Part shown: in pieces, positions 42,894-51,635 of the stretch
Position numbering within the stretch: position 1 is the first letter of the stretch
Layout of the letters: each line of letters starts with the position of its first letter
Assembly (NCBI RefSeq): GCF_023208195.1
Contig: NZ_CP060034.1
Location: 3,162,001-3,226,000 of the forward strand
Direction: 5' to 3'
Origin: Nocardioides sp. InS609-2
GTDB taxonomy: Bacteria > Actinomycetota > Actinomycetes > Propionibacteriales > Nocardioidaceae
Length of the DNA: 64,000 bases
Program-made: the position numbers and the translations under genes
The notes under the pieces: model-generated
What the model was told of the DNA's origin: nothing
The model's database searches: none
What the model saw: the letters and a program-made list of their open reading frames with translations, nothing else

Positions 42894-44153
42894 TCAGGCG
42901 GGCGCGGCCGTGCTCTCGCGGGACAGGTATCGCCCGGCCGCGTGGGCCGACGGGTGGATGCCGACGGTCGCGAGCACGACGATGCCCGCGATCACGAGCC
43001 AGCCCGGCGTGCCCCACTCCATGGCGAGGTACGTGTACAGCGCGGGCGCCCAGACCGAGCCGGCGGTGTAGCCGAGGCTGGACGCGCCGGCGTACTCGCC
43101 GCGCTTCTGGGGATCGGACAGCTCCGCCTGCAGACCCCACGCGCCGGCCGACTGGAAGAGCTCGGCACCGGTGACGGTGACGTGCCCGACCCAGACGAGC
43201 ACGATCGTGATCCAGCCGACGGTGTCGTGGGTGACCAGCACGATCAGGCACGACGCGACGAAGAACAGCGAGCTGATGCGGCTGGCCCGCAGCGCGCCGG
43301 GCACCGTGTCGGCACCGCGCGCGGCCGCGACCTGGAGGAGTACGGCGAGCACCGTGTTGGTGGCGAACAGCCACGCCAGCAGCACCCGCGGCGCATCGGT
43401 CTCCTCGACCAGCCACAACGGGATCACCACATTGAGCAGCACCTGGTTGGTGCCCAGGACACCGTCGAAGAAGCTCATCGCGAGGAAGCCCTTGTTGCGC
43501 AGCGCGCCGGTCTTCATGGCCTCCTCGGCCGGGGCGGCGACCTCCACCTCTGCGTGCTGCGCGTCCGGCAGCCGCGAGATGAGGAAGCCGTTGAGGCCGA
43601 GGATCACCGCTGTCAGCACGGGTACGGCGCGGATCACCGCGTCGCTGTCGAGCGCGAGCGCGAGGCCGCCGAAGAGTGCGCCCACCGTGAAGCCGATGTT
43701 GAGCGCGCTCCGCATGAACGCCATCGACCGCACCCGCTCCTCGCGGGTGAAGACGTCGAGCGTGTAGGCCTGCCGGCCCGCGTGCCCGAGTCCGCCGACG
43801 ATCTCGAGCAGGACGAGAGTGCCGACGAAGGCCGCGAAACCGCCGATCCAGGGCCAGACCAGGTAGAGCAGCGCCTCACCCAGCGCCGCCAGCGCCCACG
43901 CCTGCTTGGGGCCGATCCGGTCGGCGAACTTGCCCAGCGGTACGGCGAAGAAGAAGCTCGTGAGTCCCGCGATCGTGATGCCGAGGCCGACCTGCGCCGC
44001 CGAGAGCCCCACGATCTGGGTGAAGAAGACCGCGCTGCCCGTAAGGAATGTGCCCTCGCCGAACGCGAAGAGCACCGACTGGAAACTGAGCCGGCGGGCG
44101 AGGGGGCTCGGCGGCAGCATCCGCTCCACCCATCCCGGAAGTCGTGAGGTCAT
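42894..44153 (-). CDS. MFS transporter
   Basis: The 419-aa protein has about 12 hydrophobic helices and the MFS loop 2-3 motif GKFADRIGPKQAW (about residues 69-81). Substrate is unknown; its position between menA and menE does not by itself link it to menaquinone. ATG 44153 was chosen over longer upstream frames that would run into menE on the opposite strand. It diverges from menE with a 37-bp gap and is followed by menA, probably in one transcript. Confidence 0.9.
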   Translation of the reverse strand: MTSRLPGWVERMLPPSPLARRLSFQSVLFAFGEGTFLTGSAVFFTQIVGLSAAQVGLGITIAGLTSFFFAVPLGKFADRIGPKQAWALAALGEALLYLVWPWIGGFAAFVGTLVLLEIVGGLGHAGRQAYTLDVFTREERVRSMAFMRSALNIGFTVGALFGGLALALDSDAVIRAVPVLTAVILGLNGFLISRLPDAQHAEVEVAAPAEEAMKTGALRNKGFLAMSFFDGVLGTNQVLLNVVIPLWLVEETDAPRVLLAWLFATNTVLAVLLQVAAARGADTVPGALRASRISSLFFVASCLIVLVTHDTVGWITIVLVWVGHVTVTGAELFQSAGAWGLQAELSDPQKRGEYAGASSLGYTAGSVWAPALYTYLAMEWGTPGWLVIAGIVVLATVGIHPSAHAAGRYLSRESTAAPA

Positions 44154-44190
44154 CGCCGACGATTCTCCCACTGCGACTAGCGTGCGTCGC

Positions 44191-45189
44191 GTGAGTTTCC
44201 TGCGGCCGCCCGACGACCCGGTTGCTGCCGTCGACGCGTTGGCGCAGTGGCTGCACGCCGACGATCCCGACCGGTTGCTCATCACCACGTCGGGCTCGAC
44301 CGGGGTCCCCAAGCGTGTGGTGCTGACGCGCGACGCCGTACTCGCCTCGGCCACTGCATCCGCCCGCCGGCTCGGCCACACCGGCCGCTGGGCGTTGGCC
44401 CTGCCCTCGTCGTACGTCGCGGGGGTTCAGGTCGTCGTGCGCTCGCTAGTCGCCGGCCACGAGCCGGTGCTCGACGGGTGGGGCGACGCGGAGTTCACCT
44501 CACTCGTGCCCACCCAGCTGCACCGGTTGCTCGACTCTCCCGACGACGTTGCCGTCCTGCGCGCGATGCACACGATCCTGCTCGGCGGCGGCCCGATCGA
44601 CCCGGCGCTGCGAGCCCGCGCCGAGGACGCAGGTCTGCACCTCGTCGCGACGTACGGCGCGAGCGAGACCGCGGGCGGTTGTGTGTACGACGGTCTGCCG
44701 CTCGACGGCGTCGCGCTGACGCTCGGCGCCGACGCGCGGATCCGGATCGGCGGGCCCACCCTCTTCTCCGGGTACGACGGCGACCCCGAGCTGACGGCGC
44801 AGACGCTCGTCGACGGGTGGTACCTCACCAGCGACGCCGGTCGCCTCGACGAGGACGGCCACCTCCAGGTGCTCGGCCGCCTCGACGACGTGGTCATCAG
44901 TGGGGGAGTCAATGTGCCGCTGCCCGTCGTGGCGGCCCGGCTCCGCATGCACCCGGACGTCGGGGCCGGCGAGGTGCTCGGCATCGAGGACCCCGAGTGG
45001 GGGCAGCGGGTGGTGGCGTTCGTCTCGGGCAGGCTCACACTCGACGAGGCCCGCGACTGGGTGTCCGCCGAGCACCCGCGCGCGTGGGCGCCCCGGCAGG
45101 TCGTCGTGCTCGATGAGCTGCCGTTGCTCGTCAACGGCAAGGTCGACCGCGTCGCCCTGAGGCAACTAGCGCTGAAGGGGCTGGCATGA
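44191..45189 (+). CDS. menE: o-Succinylbenzoate-CoA ligase (short MenE)
   Basis: The 332-aa ANL-family enzyme carries LLITTSGSTGVPKRVVLTRD (about residues 28-47), TYGASETAGGCVYDG, WYLTSDAGRLDEDGHLQV and the catalytic Lys in LPLLVNGKVDRVAL. It lacks about 150 N-terminal residues of typical acyl-CoA ligases, as is usual for actinobacterial MenE. It activates o-succinylbenzoate with CoA. GTG 44191 has TAGCGT ending 7 nt upstream. It overlaps menC by 4 bp. Confidence 0.92.
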   Translation: MSFLRPPDDPVAAVDALAQWLHADDPDRLLITTSGSTGVPKRVVLTRDAVLASATASARRLGHTGRWALALPSSYVAGVQVVVRSLVAGHEPVLDGWGDAEFTSLVPTQLHRLLDSPDDVAVLRAMHTILLGGGPIDPALRARAEDAGLHLVATYGASETAGGCVYDGLPLDGVALTLGADARIRIGGPTLFSGYDGDPELTAQTLVDGWYLTSDAGRLDEDGHLQVLGRLDDVVISGGVNVPLPVVAARLRMHPDVGAGEVLGIEDPEWGQRVVAFVSGRLTLDEARDWVSAEHPRAWAPRQVVVLDELPLLVNGKVDRVALRQLALKGLA

Positions 45190-46136
45190 ACGTCTTCTCG
45201 ATCCCGATGCGCACCCGGTTCCGCGGCATCACCGTGCGCGAGGGCGTGCTGCTGCGCGGCGAGAGCGGGTGGGGAGAGTGGAGCCCGTTCCTGGAGTACC
45301 CGCCCGAGGTCGCCGAGCCGTGGCTGCGCTGTGCCGAGGAGGCCGCCGCCGGCGACTGGCCGGTGCCGTTGCGCGACCGGGTGCCGGTCAACGTCACCGT
45401 CCCGGCCGTCGACGCCGAGCGTGCTCATCAGATCGTGATCGCCGGCGGCTGCACCACTGCCAAGGTCAAGGTCGCCGAGCCCGGCCAGACCCTCGCCGAC
45501 GATCAGGCTCGCGTCGAAGCTGTGCGCGACGCCCTCGGCCCGACCGGCCTGATCCGCATCGACGTCAACGGGCTCTGGTCGCTCGACGAGGCCGTGTCGT
45601 CGATCCCCGTGCTGGATCGGGCTGCCGGTGGTCTCGAGTACGTCGAGCAGCCGTGCGCCGAGGTCGAGGACCTGGCCCGCGTACGCCGCCGCGTCGACGT
45701 GCCCATCGCCGCGGACGAGTCGATCCGGGGCGCCGAGGACCCCTATCGGGTGCGCGACCTCGAGGCCGCCGACATCGCCGTACTCAAGGTGCAACCGCTC
45801 GGCGGGGTGCGCGCGTGCCTGCGGATCGCCGAGGACATCGGCCTCCCGGTCGTCGTCTCGTCGGCTCTCGAGACGTCGGTCGGCATCGCCGCCGGCGTCG
45901 CCCTGGCCGCCGCCTTGCCGAGTCTCGACCACGCGTGCGGGCTCGCGACGGTGCAGCTCTTCCACGACGACGTGGTGGTCGACCCGCTGTTGCCGCTGAA
46001 TGGCTGGCTCCCGGTCACGGTCCCGGTGGTCGACGAGGAAGCCCTCGCCCGCCTCGCCGCCGAACCCGAACGGGTGGCGCACTGGGAGCGCCGCCTCCGC
46101 GAGGTGCGCGGCGTACGGCAGGATCGCCACTCGTGA
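45186..46136 (+). CDS. menC: o-Succinylbenzoate synthase
   Basis: The 316-aa enolase-superfamily enzyme dehydrates SHCHC to o-succinylbenzoate. Seen: the KxK base in TTAKVKVAE, metal ligands Asp in IDVNGLW, Glu in VEQPC and Asp in IAADESIRG, and the second Lys in AVLKVQPLGG. It starts with ATGA overlap on menE and its stop overlaps the menD GTG. menB, which acts on the product of MenE, is not in the window. Confidence 0.93.
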   Translation: MNVFSIPMRTRFRGITVREGVLLRGESGWGEWSPFLEYPPEVAEPWLRCAEEAAAGDWPVPLRDRVPVNVTVPAVDAERAHQIVIAGGCTTAKVKVAEPGQTLADDQARVEAVRDALGPTGLIRIDVNGLWSLDEAVSSIPVLDRAAGGLEYVEQPCAEVEDLARVRRRVDVPIAADESIRGAEDPYRVRDLEAADIAVLKVQPLGGVRACLRIAEDIGLPVVVSSALETSVGIAAGVALAAALPSLDHACGLATVQLFHDDVVVDPLLPLNGWLPVTVPVVDEEALARLAAEPERVAHWERRLREVRGVRQDRHS

Positions 46137-47719
46137 CCAACGCCTCGACCGACCTCGCCCGCGGCATCGTCGCCCGCCTCGTCGCGGCCGGAGTCACCGA
46201 CGTCGTGGTTGCGCCAGGCTCGCGCAACGCGCCGGTGTCGTTCGCTGCGTACGCCGCCGCCGAGGCCGGCCGGATCCGGCTGCACTCCCGGCTCGACGAA
46301 CGCTCGGCCGCCTTTCTCGCCCTCGGCCTGACGAAGGTCGGCGCCCGCGCGGCAGTTGTGTGTACGTCGGGTACGGCCGTCGCCAACCTCCACCCGGCGG
46401 TGCTCGAGGCCGCGCACGCGGCGGTCGGCCTGGTCGTGGTCACCGCGGACCGCCCGGCGCGGCTGCGCGGCACCAACGCCAACCAGACCACCGACCAGGT
46501 GGGCGTCTTCGGACCGCTGGTGGCGACTCAGGACCTGGCCACCGACGAAATCGAGCTCGTCGCCAACGGGCCAACCCACCTGAACGTGCAGCTCGACGAC
46601 CCGTTGCTGCCCGATGACGACGAGCTCGGTTGGCTGCCCGACGCGCCGCCGACTCGCGAACGCCGGTGGCCGAAGTACGGCGACGGCACACCCATCCGGC
46701 CCGGACCCCTTACCGTCGTGGTGGCCGGTGACGACGCCGGACCTCCCGCGCGGGTGCTGGCGGAACGGGCCGGCTGGCCGCTGTTCGCCGAGCCGTCGAG
46801 CGGCTCGCGCACCGGCGATAGCGCCTTGCGCTGCTACCGGTTGCTGCTCGACGGCGACCTCGCCAGCCGCATCGGGCGCGTCGTCGTCTACGGCCACCCG
46901 ACCCTCTCCCGCCCGATCACCCAGTTGCTGGGACGCCCGGACATCGAGGTCTGGGCGCAGCGGGCGGCGGGAATGTGGGCGGAGCGGCCGTTCGACGTGG
47001 ACGTCGAGTTCGACATGCTGGCCTGCGAGCCGGGGGAGTCCGGGTGGATCGACGAGTGGCACGCCGCCGACGCCTCGGTCGCCGCCCAGCTCGACGCGCT
47101 GCTCGCCACCGAGCCCGACCTCACGCCGTACGAAGTGGCCGGTGCCGTGGCGAATGCGCTGCCTCCGGGCGGACTGCTCGTCGTCGGCGCCTCCAGTCCG
47201 ATCCGCGACCTCGATCTGATGGTGCCGAGGTACGAGGTGGGCGCCCGCCGCAAGGTGATCGCCAACCGCGGCCTCGCCGGCATCGACGGCACCGTCTCCA
47301 CGGCGATCGGTGCTGCCCTCGGCCGCTCGTCGGAGCGGACCTTCGCGCTGATGGGAGACGTGACGTTCCTGCACGATGCCGGCGGACTGGTGATGGGCCC
47401 GGCCGAGACACGACCCGACCTCACCATCGTGGTAGTCAACGACGACGGCGGCTCCATCTTCGCGATGCTCGAGCAGGGCGACCCGTCGTACTCCCGTGCC
47501 TACGACCGTCTCTTCGGCACCCCGCACCACGTCGACCTGGCCGCCCTGTGCGCGGCCACCCGGACCCCGCACTGGCGGGTCGAGTCGCTGCCCGAGCTCG
47601 AGCAGGCCCTGGCCTCGCCCAACGGTGGGGTCGAGGTCGTGGAGGTGCGGGTACGCCGCGACAATCGCCGTGACCTCGACGCCAGGATCCGCGCGCTGGT
47701 GCCAGACTCGCCTGAGTGA
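46133..47719 (+). CDS. menD: SEPHCHC synthase (MenD)
   Basis: The 528-aa thiamine-diphosphate enzyme joins 2-oxoglutarate to isochorismate. Seen: VVVAPGSRNAPVSFAAY (about residues 22-38), HSRLDERSAAFLALGL with the catalytic Glu, CTSGTAVANLHPAV, and the ThDP motif FALMGDVTFLHDAGGL ... VVVNDDGGSIF. GTG 46133 overlaps the menC stop. The longer upstream frame through menC is not coding. It overlaps the GrpB gene by 4 bp. Confidence 0.94.
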   Translation: MTNASTDLARGIVARLVAAGVTDVVVAPGSRNAPVSFAAYAAAEAGRIRLHSRLDERSAAFLALGLTKVGARAAVVCTSGTAVANLHPAVLEAAHAAVGLVVVTADRPARLRGTNANQTTDQVGVFGPLVATQDLATDEIELVANGPTHLNVQLDDPLLPDDDELGWLPDAPPTRERRWPKYGDGTPIRPGPLTVVVAGDDAGPPARVLAERAGWPLFAEPSSGSRTGDSALRCYRLLLDGDLASRIGRVVVYGHPTLSRPITQLLGRPDIEVWAQRAAGMWAERPFDVDVEFDMLACEPGESGWIDEWHAADASVAAQLDALLATEPDLTPYEVAGAVANALPPGGLLVVGASSPIRDLDLMVPRYEVGARRKVIANRGLAGIDGTVSTAIGAALGRSSERTFALMGDVTFLHDAGGLVMGPAETRPDLTIVVVNDDGGSIFAMLEQGDPSYSRAYDRLFGTPHHVDLAALCAATRTPHWRVESLPELEQALASPNGGVEVVEVRVRRDNRRDLDARIRALVPDSPE

Positions 47720-48297
47720 CCACTGCCAGGATCGTCATCCAGCCGTACGACGAGAGCTGGCCGGCCGAGTTCGCAGGCGTTGAGAGGCTCCTGCGTGACG
47801 CCTTGGGCGATGCCGCCGTCCGCATCGACCACATCGGCTCCACCTCGGTGCCGGGCCTGGCTGCCAAGGACGTCATCGACGTCCAGGTCAGCGTCGGCGA
47901 CCTCGACGACCCGCGCCTCGTGCCCGCCTTCGAACAGCTCGGGGCCACGTCGACAGACATCGCGACCGACCACGTGCCTCCCGGCGGCGACCCGGATCCC
48001 GCGGAGTGGGAGAAGCGCTACTTCCGCGCGCCGGCGTCGTGGCGGCCGACGCACCTGCACGTGCGCGCGACCGGTCGGGCCAACCAGCGCTACGCCCTGC
48101 TCTTCTGCGACTACCTGCGCCACTCGCGGGTGGCCGCCGAGGCCTACGCCCAGGTGAAGGCGGCCCTGGCGCGGCTGCGCCCCGAAGACGTGGACGCCTA
48201 CTACGCCGTCAAGGATCCGGTATGCGACCTGGTCATGGACGCAGCCGAGCGCTGGGCGGCCGACGTCGGGTGGTCGCCGCCGGCGGCGGGATCCTGA
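47716..48297 (+). CDS. GrpB family (UPF0157) protein
   Basis: The 193-aa protein belongs to the GrpB/UPF0157 nucleotidyltransferase-fold family: VIQPYDESWPAEF, RIDHIGSTSVPGLAAKDVIDVQVSV and HLHVRATGRANQRYALLFCDYLR are diagnostic. No activity is established for the family as far as I recall. GTG 47716 overlaps the menD stop, so it is probably the last gene of the menE-menC-menD transcript. Confidence 0.9.
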   Translation: MTTARIVIQPYDESWPAEFAGVERLLRDALGDAAVRIDHIGSTSVPGLAAKDVIDVQVSVGDLDDPRLVPAFEQLGATSTDIATDHVPPGGDPDPAEWEKRYFRAPASWRPTHLHVRATGRANQRYALLFCDYLRHSRVAAEAYAQVKAALARLRPEDVDAYYAVKDPVCDLVMDAAERWAADVGWSPPAAGS

Positions 48298-48322
48298 GCA
48301 GGAAGGCCGATCCCAGTCCCAG

Positions 48323-48351
48323 GGTCACAGTGTCAAGTGACACGAGTGACC
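48323..48351. promoter_or_regulatory. Nested palindrome between grpB-like gene and mtnP
   Basis: GGTCAC (48323-48328) and GTGACC (48346-48351) enclose GTGTCA-AG-TGACAC (48330-48343), giving 12 paired positions with one offset. No T-tract follows, so it may be an operator for the mtnP unit or an mRNA end structure rather than a terminator. Confidence 0.5.
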
Positions 48352-48432
48352 TAGCGAGGCCACGAGCCCTCGGATGACGCTGCGCGTGTCCCATCCGTCG
48401 TCGGCGGAGAGCAGGGCTGGCAGAGTGGCCGC

Positions 48433-49251
48433 GTGAACGCACCCATCCAGCGCGCCGACATCGCCGTCATCGGCGGCACCGGCTTCTACTCCTTCCTCGA
48501 CGAGCCCAGCGAGCACCGCATCGAGACGCCGTACGGCGACCCGTCGGCGTCGGTGGCGATCGGGACCGTGGCCGGCCGCAGCGTGGCGTTCCTGCCGCGG
48601 CACGGGTCGCACCACCAGTACCCGCCGCACGCGATCAACTACCGCGCGAACATGTGGGCGCTGCGCTCGCTCGGCGTCCGCCAGGTGCTCGCGCCGTGTG
48701 CCGTCGGCGGACTCGGTGCGCGCGTCGAGCCGGGCGACATCCTCGTGCCCGACCAGCTCGTCGACCGCACCCACCGCCGCGTCTCGTCGTACGTCGAGAC
48801 CGGCGCTGTCCACCTGCCGTTCGCCGATCCCTACTGCCCGGGTGTCAGCGCCGCGGTGACCGGCGCCGATGCCGGCATCACCGGCGGCGGGGCGATGGTC
48901 GTTGTCGAGGGTCCGCGGTTCTCCACCCGCGCGGAGTCGCGCTACTACGCCGCTCAGGGTTGGGACCTGATCAACATGACCGGTGCGCCTGAGGCGATGC
49001 TGGCCCGCGAGATGCGCCAGTGCTACGCCGCGATCGCGCTGGTGACCGACATGGACGCCGGCGCCGAGTCGGGCGAGGGCGTCGGCCAGGAAGAGGTCTT
49101 TGCGATGTTCAAGCAGAACCTCGACAGGCTCGGCGGCATCCTGCGCACCGCAATCGAGGCGCTGCCCGACCCCGACGGCTGCACCTGCTCCACCTGGGCA
49201 GACGACGTCGAGCTCACCTACACGGTGCCCAGTGACGGGCGCAGCCTGTGA
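48433..49251 (+). CDS. mtnP: S-methyl-5'-thioadenosine phosphorylase
   Basis: The 272-aa PNP-family enzyme phosphorolyses methylthioadenosine to adenine and methylthioribose-1-phosphate. Motifs: IAVIGGTGFYSFLD, FLPRHGSHHQYPPHAINYRANMWALRSLG, VVVEGPRFSTRAESRYY and INMTGAPEAMLAREM. Other 6-oxopurine or modified nucleosides are possible substrates in this family. GTG 48433 has CAGAGT ending 6 nt upstream. It overlaps the epimerase gene by 4 bp, as Rv0535-Rv0536 do. Confidence 0.92.
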   Translation: MNAPIQRADIAVIGGTGFYSFLDEPSEHRIETPYGDPSASVAIGTVAGRSVAFLPRHGSHHQYPPHAINYRANMWALRSLGVRQVLAPCAVGGLGARVEPGDILVPDQLVDRTHRRVSSYVETGAVHLPFADPYCPGVSAAVTGADAGITGGGAMVVVEGPRFSTRAESRYYAAQGWDLINMTGAPEAMLAREMRQCYAAIALVTDMDAGAESGEGVGQEEVFAMFKQNLDRLGGILRTAIEALPDPDGCTCSTWADDVELTYTVPSDGRSL

Positions 49252-50300
49252 AGGTCCTGCTGACCGGCTCCGCAGGGTTCATCGGCTCCGTGATCGGCGC
49301 CCAGCTGTCCGCGGCCGGCGACGAGGTCGTGCCCGTCGACATCATGCTGGCCAACGCCCACGGCAGCGCCGAGGCCCCGGAGGGCACGCACACCCTCGAC
49401 GTACGAGACGCTGCCACCTCCGGCGAGTGGGCCGCCCTGCTGCACGGCGTCGACGTCGTCTGCCACCAGTCCGCGCTCGTGGGTGCGGGCGTCGCCGTGT
49501 CCGACCTGCCGGAGTACGCCGCCCACAACGACCTCGGCACCGCCGCCCTGATGGCAGCGATGCACGAAGCCGGTGTCGGCCGGCTGGTCGTGGCGTCGTC
49601 GATGGTGGTCTACGGCGAGGGCCGCTACGCCTGCCCGACCCATGGCGCCCAGGTGCCCGGGCCGCGCGCGGTCGCCGCCCTCGACGGTGGGGACTTCGAG
49701 AACCACTGTTCGGTCTGCGGCGAGCCGTTGACCTGGGAGCTGGTCGACGAGGACGCCCGCCTCGACCCGCGCAGCACGTACGCCGCGAGCAAGCTGGCCC
49801 AGGAGCACTACGCGTCCGCGTGGGTCCGGCAGGCCGGGGCGGCCGCTGTCGCGCTGAGATACCACAACGTCTACGGGCCCGGAATGCCCAAGGACACGCC
49901 GTACTCCGGAGTCGCGGCGATGTTCCGCTCCTCGCTCGAACGTGGCGAGGCGCCGCAGGTCTACGAGGACGGCGGGCAGATGCGCGACTTCGTGCACGTC
50001 CGCGACGTGGCCCGGGCCAACGTGCTGGCGCTGCGTGCAGTTGTCGAGGCCGACGACTCGACGTACGCCGCCTACAACGTCTGCTCCGGACAGCCCGTGT
50101 CGATCCTCGACGTGGCCCGGCAGGTCGCAGTGGGCACCGGTCACGCTATCGAGCCGGAGGTCACCGGCGGCTACCGGCTCGGCGACGTACGGCACATCGT
50201 GGCGTCGCCCTCGTTGGCCGCGGCTGAACTGGGCTTCACCGCCGAGGTGAGCCCGGAGGACGGTCTGCGGGAGTTCGCGACCGCGCCGCTGCGGGCGTAG
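49248..50300 (+). CDS. NAD-dependent sugar-nucleotide epimerase/dehydratase with Cys insertion
   Basis: The 350-aa extended SDR protein has the Rossmann loop LLTGSAGFIGSVIG (residues 4-17). The catalytic Ser is in VVASSMVVYGEG, and YAASK (Tyr178/Lys182) follows. An insertion at about 127-160 holds CPTHG (Cys129, His132) and CSVCGEP (Cys154, Cys157), a likely zinc knuckle. This recalls dTDP-rhamnose 4-epimerase-like proteins, but the sugar is not known. GTG 49248 lies in the mtnP stop. It converges on the minus-strand operon. Confidence 0.88.
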   Translation: MKVLLTGSAGFIGSVIGAQLSAAGDEVVPVDIMLANAHGSAEAPEGTHTLDVRDAATSGEWAALLHGVDVVCHQSALVGAGVAVSDLPEYAAHNDLGTAALMAAMHEAGVGRLVVASSMVVYGEGRYACPTHGAQVPGPRAVAALDGGDFENHCSVCGEPLTWELVDEDARLDPRSTYAASKLAQEHYASAWVRQAGAAAVALRYHNVYGPGMPKDTPYSGVAAMFRSSLERGEAPQVYEDGGQMRDFVHVRDVARANVLALRAVVEADDSTYAAYNVCSGQPVSILDVARQVAVGTGHAIEPEVTGGYRLGDVRHIVASPSLAAAELGFTAEVSPEDGLREFATAPLRA

Positions 50301-50310
50301 GCGAGACCGA

Positions 50311-51630
50311 TCACCAGCTCGTGTAGAGCAGGTGCTGCACCAACAGCGCGGTGGCGAGCTGCAACGCGAGCCCCCATCGCCGCCAGACTGAGGGAAGGAC
50401 GGCGAGGGTCAGGGTCAGGTACGGGATGAACGGCAGCCAGATCCGCTCGACCTCCGACTTCGACATCCCCGACAGGTCGGCGGCGGCGATCACCACCAGG
50501 GCGACGCCGGCGAGCAGGACGCCCGCCCGGTCCGTACGACGCCAGCGCGAGGCAGCGTGCGCGAGCCCGGCGCCGAGCAGTGGACCGCCAGAGATCAGCA
50601 GCGCCCCGAAGTTGCCCCAGACCCAGTAGGCCTGCGGGCGATCGGCGGCGACGCCTTCCCGGTAGCGCTCGACCAGCACCGGGTAGGCCTCCCACCAGGC
50701 GAACCCCGCGAGCGCGAACGCGGCTGTCACGATGAGAGCGGCAAGCAGGGCAGGCAGCAGCGGCCGCCACGACCGGCCCAGCAGCAGCACAGACACTGCC
50801 AACAGGCCGAGAAGAGGCAGGCCGTAGGACAGAAACATGCACAACCCGAGCAGTAGTCCGCCGACCACCGACCACAGGCCGAATCGCCACCCCGACGCAC
50901 CGGTCGCGTAGGCCAGTGCGGCCAGCCCCCAAGCCGCTACGGCAGCGAACATCGCGTCCGCCGAGACGGCCATGAAGACGGCGGAGGGCGTGAACACCAG
51001 GAACGGTGCGGCTTTCCGAGCCGTCGCCTCGGCGCCCAGGGTGCGCAGCGTGGACATCACCGCCAGCGAGGTGGTGGCCGCAATGGCCGTGACGACCAGC
51101 CCGGCCGAGAGGTCACCACCGAGCCCGATGCGCACCAGTCCGACGAAGAACAGCAGCACCCCCGGCGGGTGACCGGCGACGTGCGTGACCCAGTTGTCGT
51201 CGGTTCCGTAGGAGATGCGATCGGTGAACGTGCTCAGCATCAACGCGATGTCGTCGGTCGCCCGCGCCGTCTCGAGGTACTCGAACGGGTTGCCCAGCGC
51301 CCGCGAGATGCCGTCTGGCCCATCGACCCACGCCAGCGCGAGCAGCCACGCCAGCCCCGCGACGTACGACGCGAGAAGCAGGCGCCGCCACGACAACCGC
51401 TCGGCCAGCCGTGGAGCCCACCACCACGCGGCCGCGGCGAGCAGCACCGCTACGACGCTCATCGGGGCGAACGTCGGATGCCAGAAGCCGTGCAGGGGCG
51501 GGAACTCGACCTGGTCGTCGCGCCGGGTGACGACGTCCCAGCCGAAGAGGGCCGGGATCGCCATCGAGGCCGCGACGACGACGAGCCCGATCATCAGCCC
51601 GGTGAGGGCTGCCCGATGACGAGCGACCAT
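50311..51630 (-). CDS. Polytopic membrane protein, probable lipid-linked glycosyltransferase-like
   Basis: The 439-aa protein has about ten to twelve helices. Short charged loops include YGTDDNWVTHVAGHPPGVLLFFVGLV (quoted in part), reminiscent of GT-C fold or ArnT/PMT-like proteins, where an Asp-rich loop and HPPG segments recur. It corresponds in position to Rv0541c. ATG 51630 starts 5 nt after the histidine kinase stop, and it is the last gene of the eight-gene operon. The activity is not proven. Confidence 0.8.
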   Translation of the reverse strand: MVARHRAALTGLMIGLVVVAASMAIPALFGWDVVTRRDDQVEFPPLHGFWHPTFAPMSVVAVLLAAAAWWWAPRLAERLSWRRLLLASYVAGLAWLLALAWVDGPDGISRALGNPFEYLETARATDDIALMLSTFTDRISYGTDDNWVTHVAGHPPGVLLFFVGLVRIGLGGDLSAGLVVTAIAATTSLAVMSTLRTLGAEATARKAAPFLVFTPSAVFMAVSADAMFAAVAAWGLAALAYATGASGWRFGLWSVVGGLLLGLCMFLSYGLPLLGLLAVSVLLLGRSWRPLLPALLAALIVTAAFALAGFAWWEAYPVLVERYREGVAADRPQAYWVWGNFGALLISGGPLLGAGLAHAASRWRRTDRAGVLLAGVALVVIAAADLSGMSKSEVERIWLPFIPYLTLTLAVLPSVWRRWGLALQLATALLVQHLLYTSW

Positions 51631-51635
51631 CGTGC

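Noticed and set aside
42300..44147. 615-codon open frame opposite menA and the MFS gene
   Set aside because: No recognisable domain; Arg/Glu/His composition is that of a reverse-strand shadow.
45269..46132. Apparent menC-menD fusion frame of 816 codons
   Set aside because: The first 288 codons are Arg-rich shadow of menC; MenD homology begins exactly at GTG 46133.
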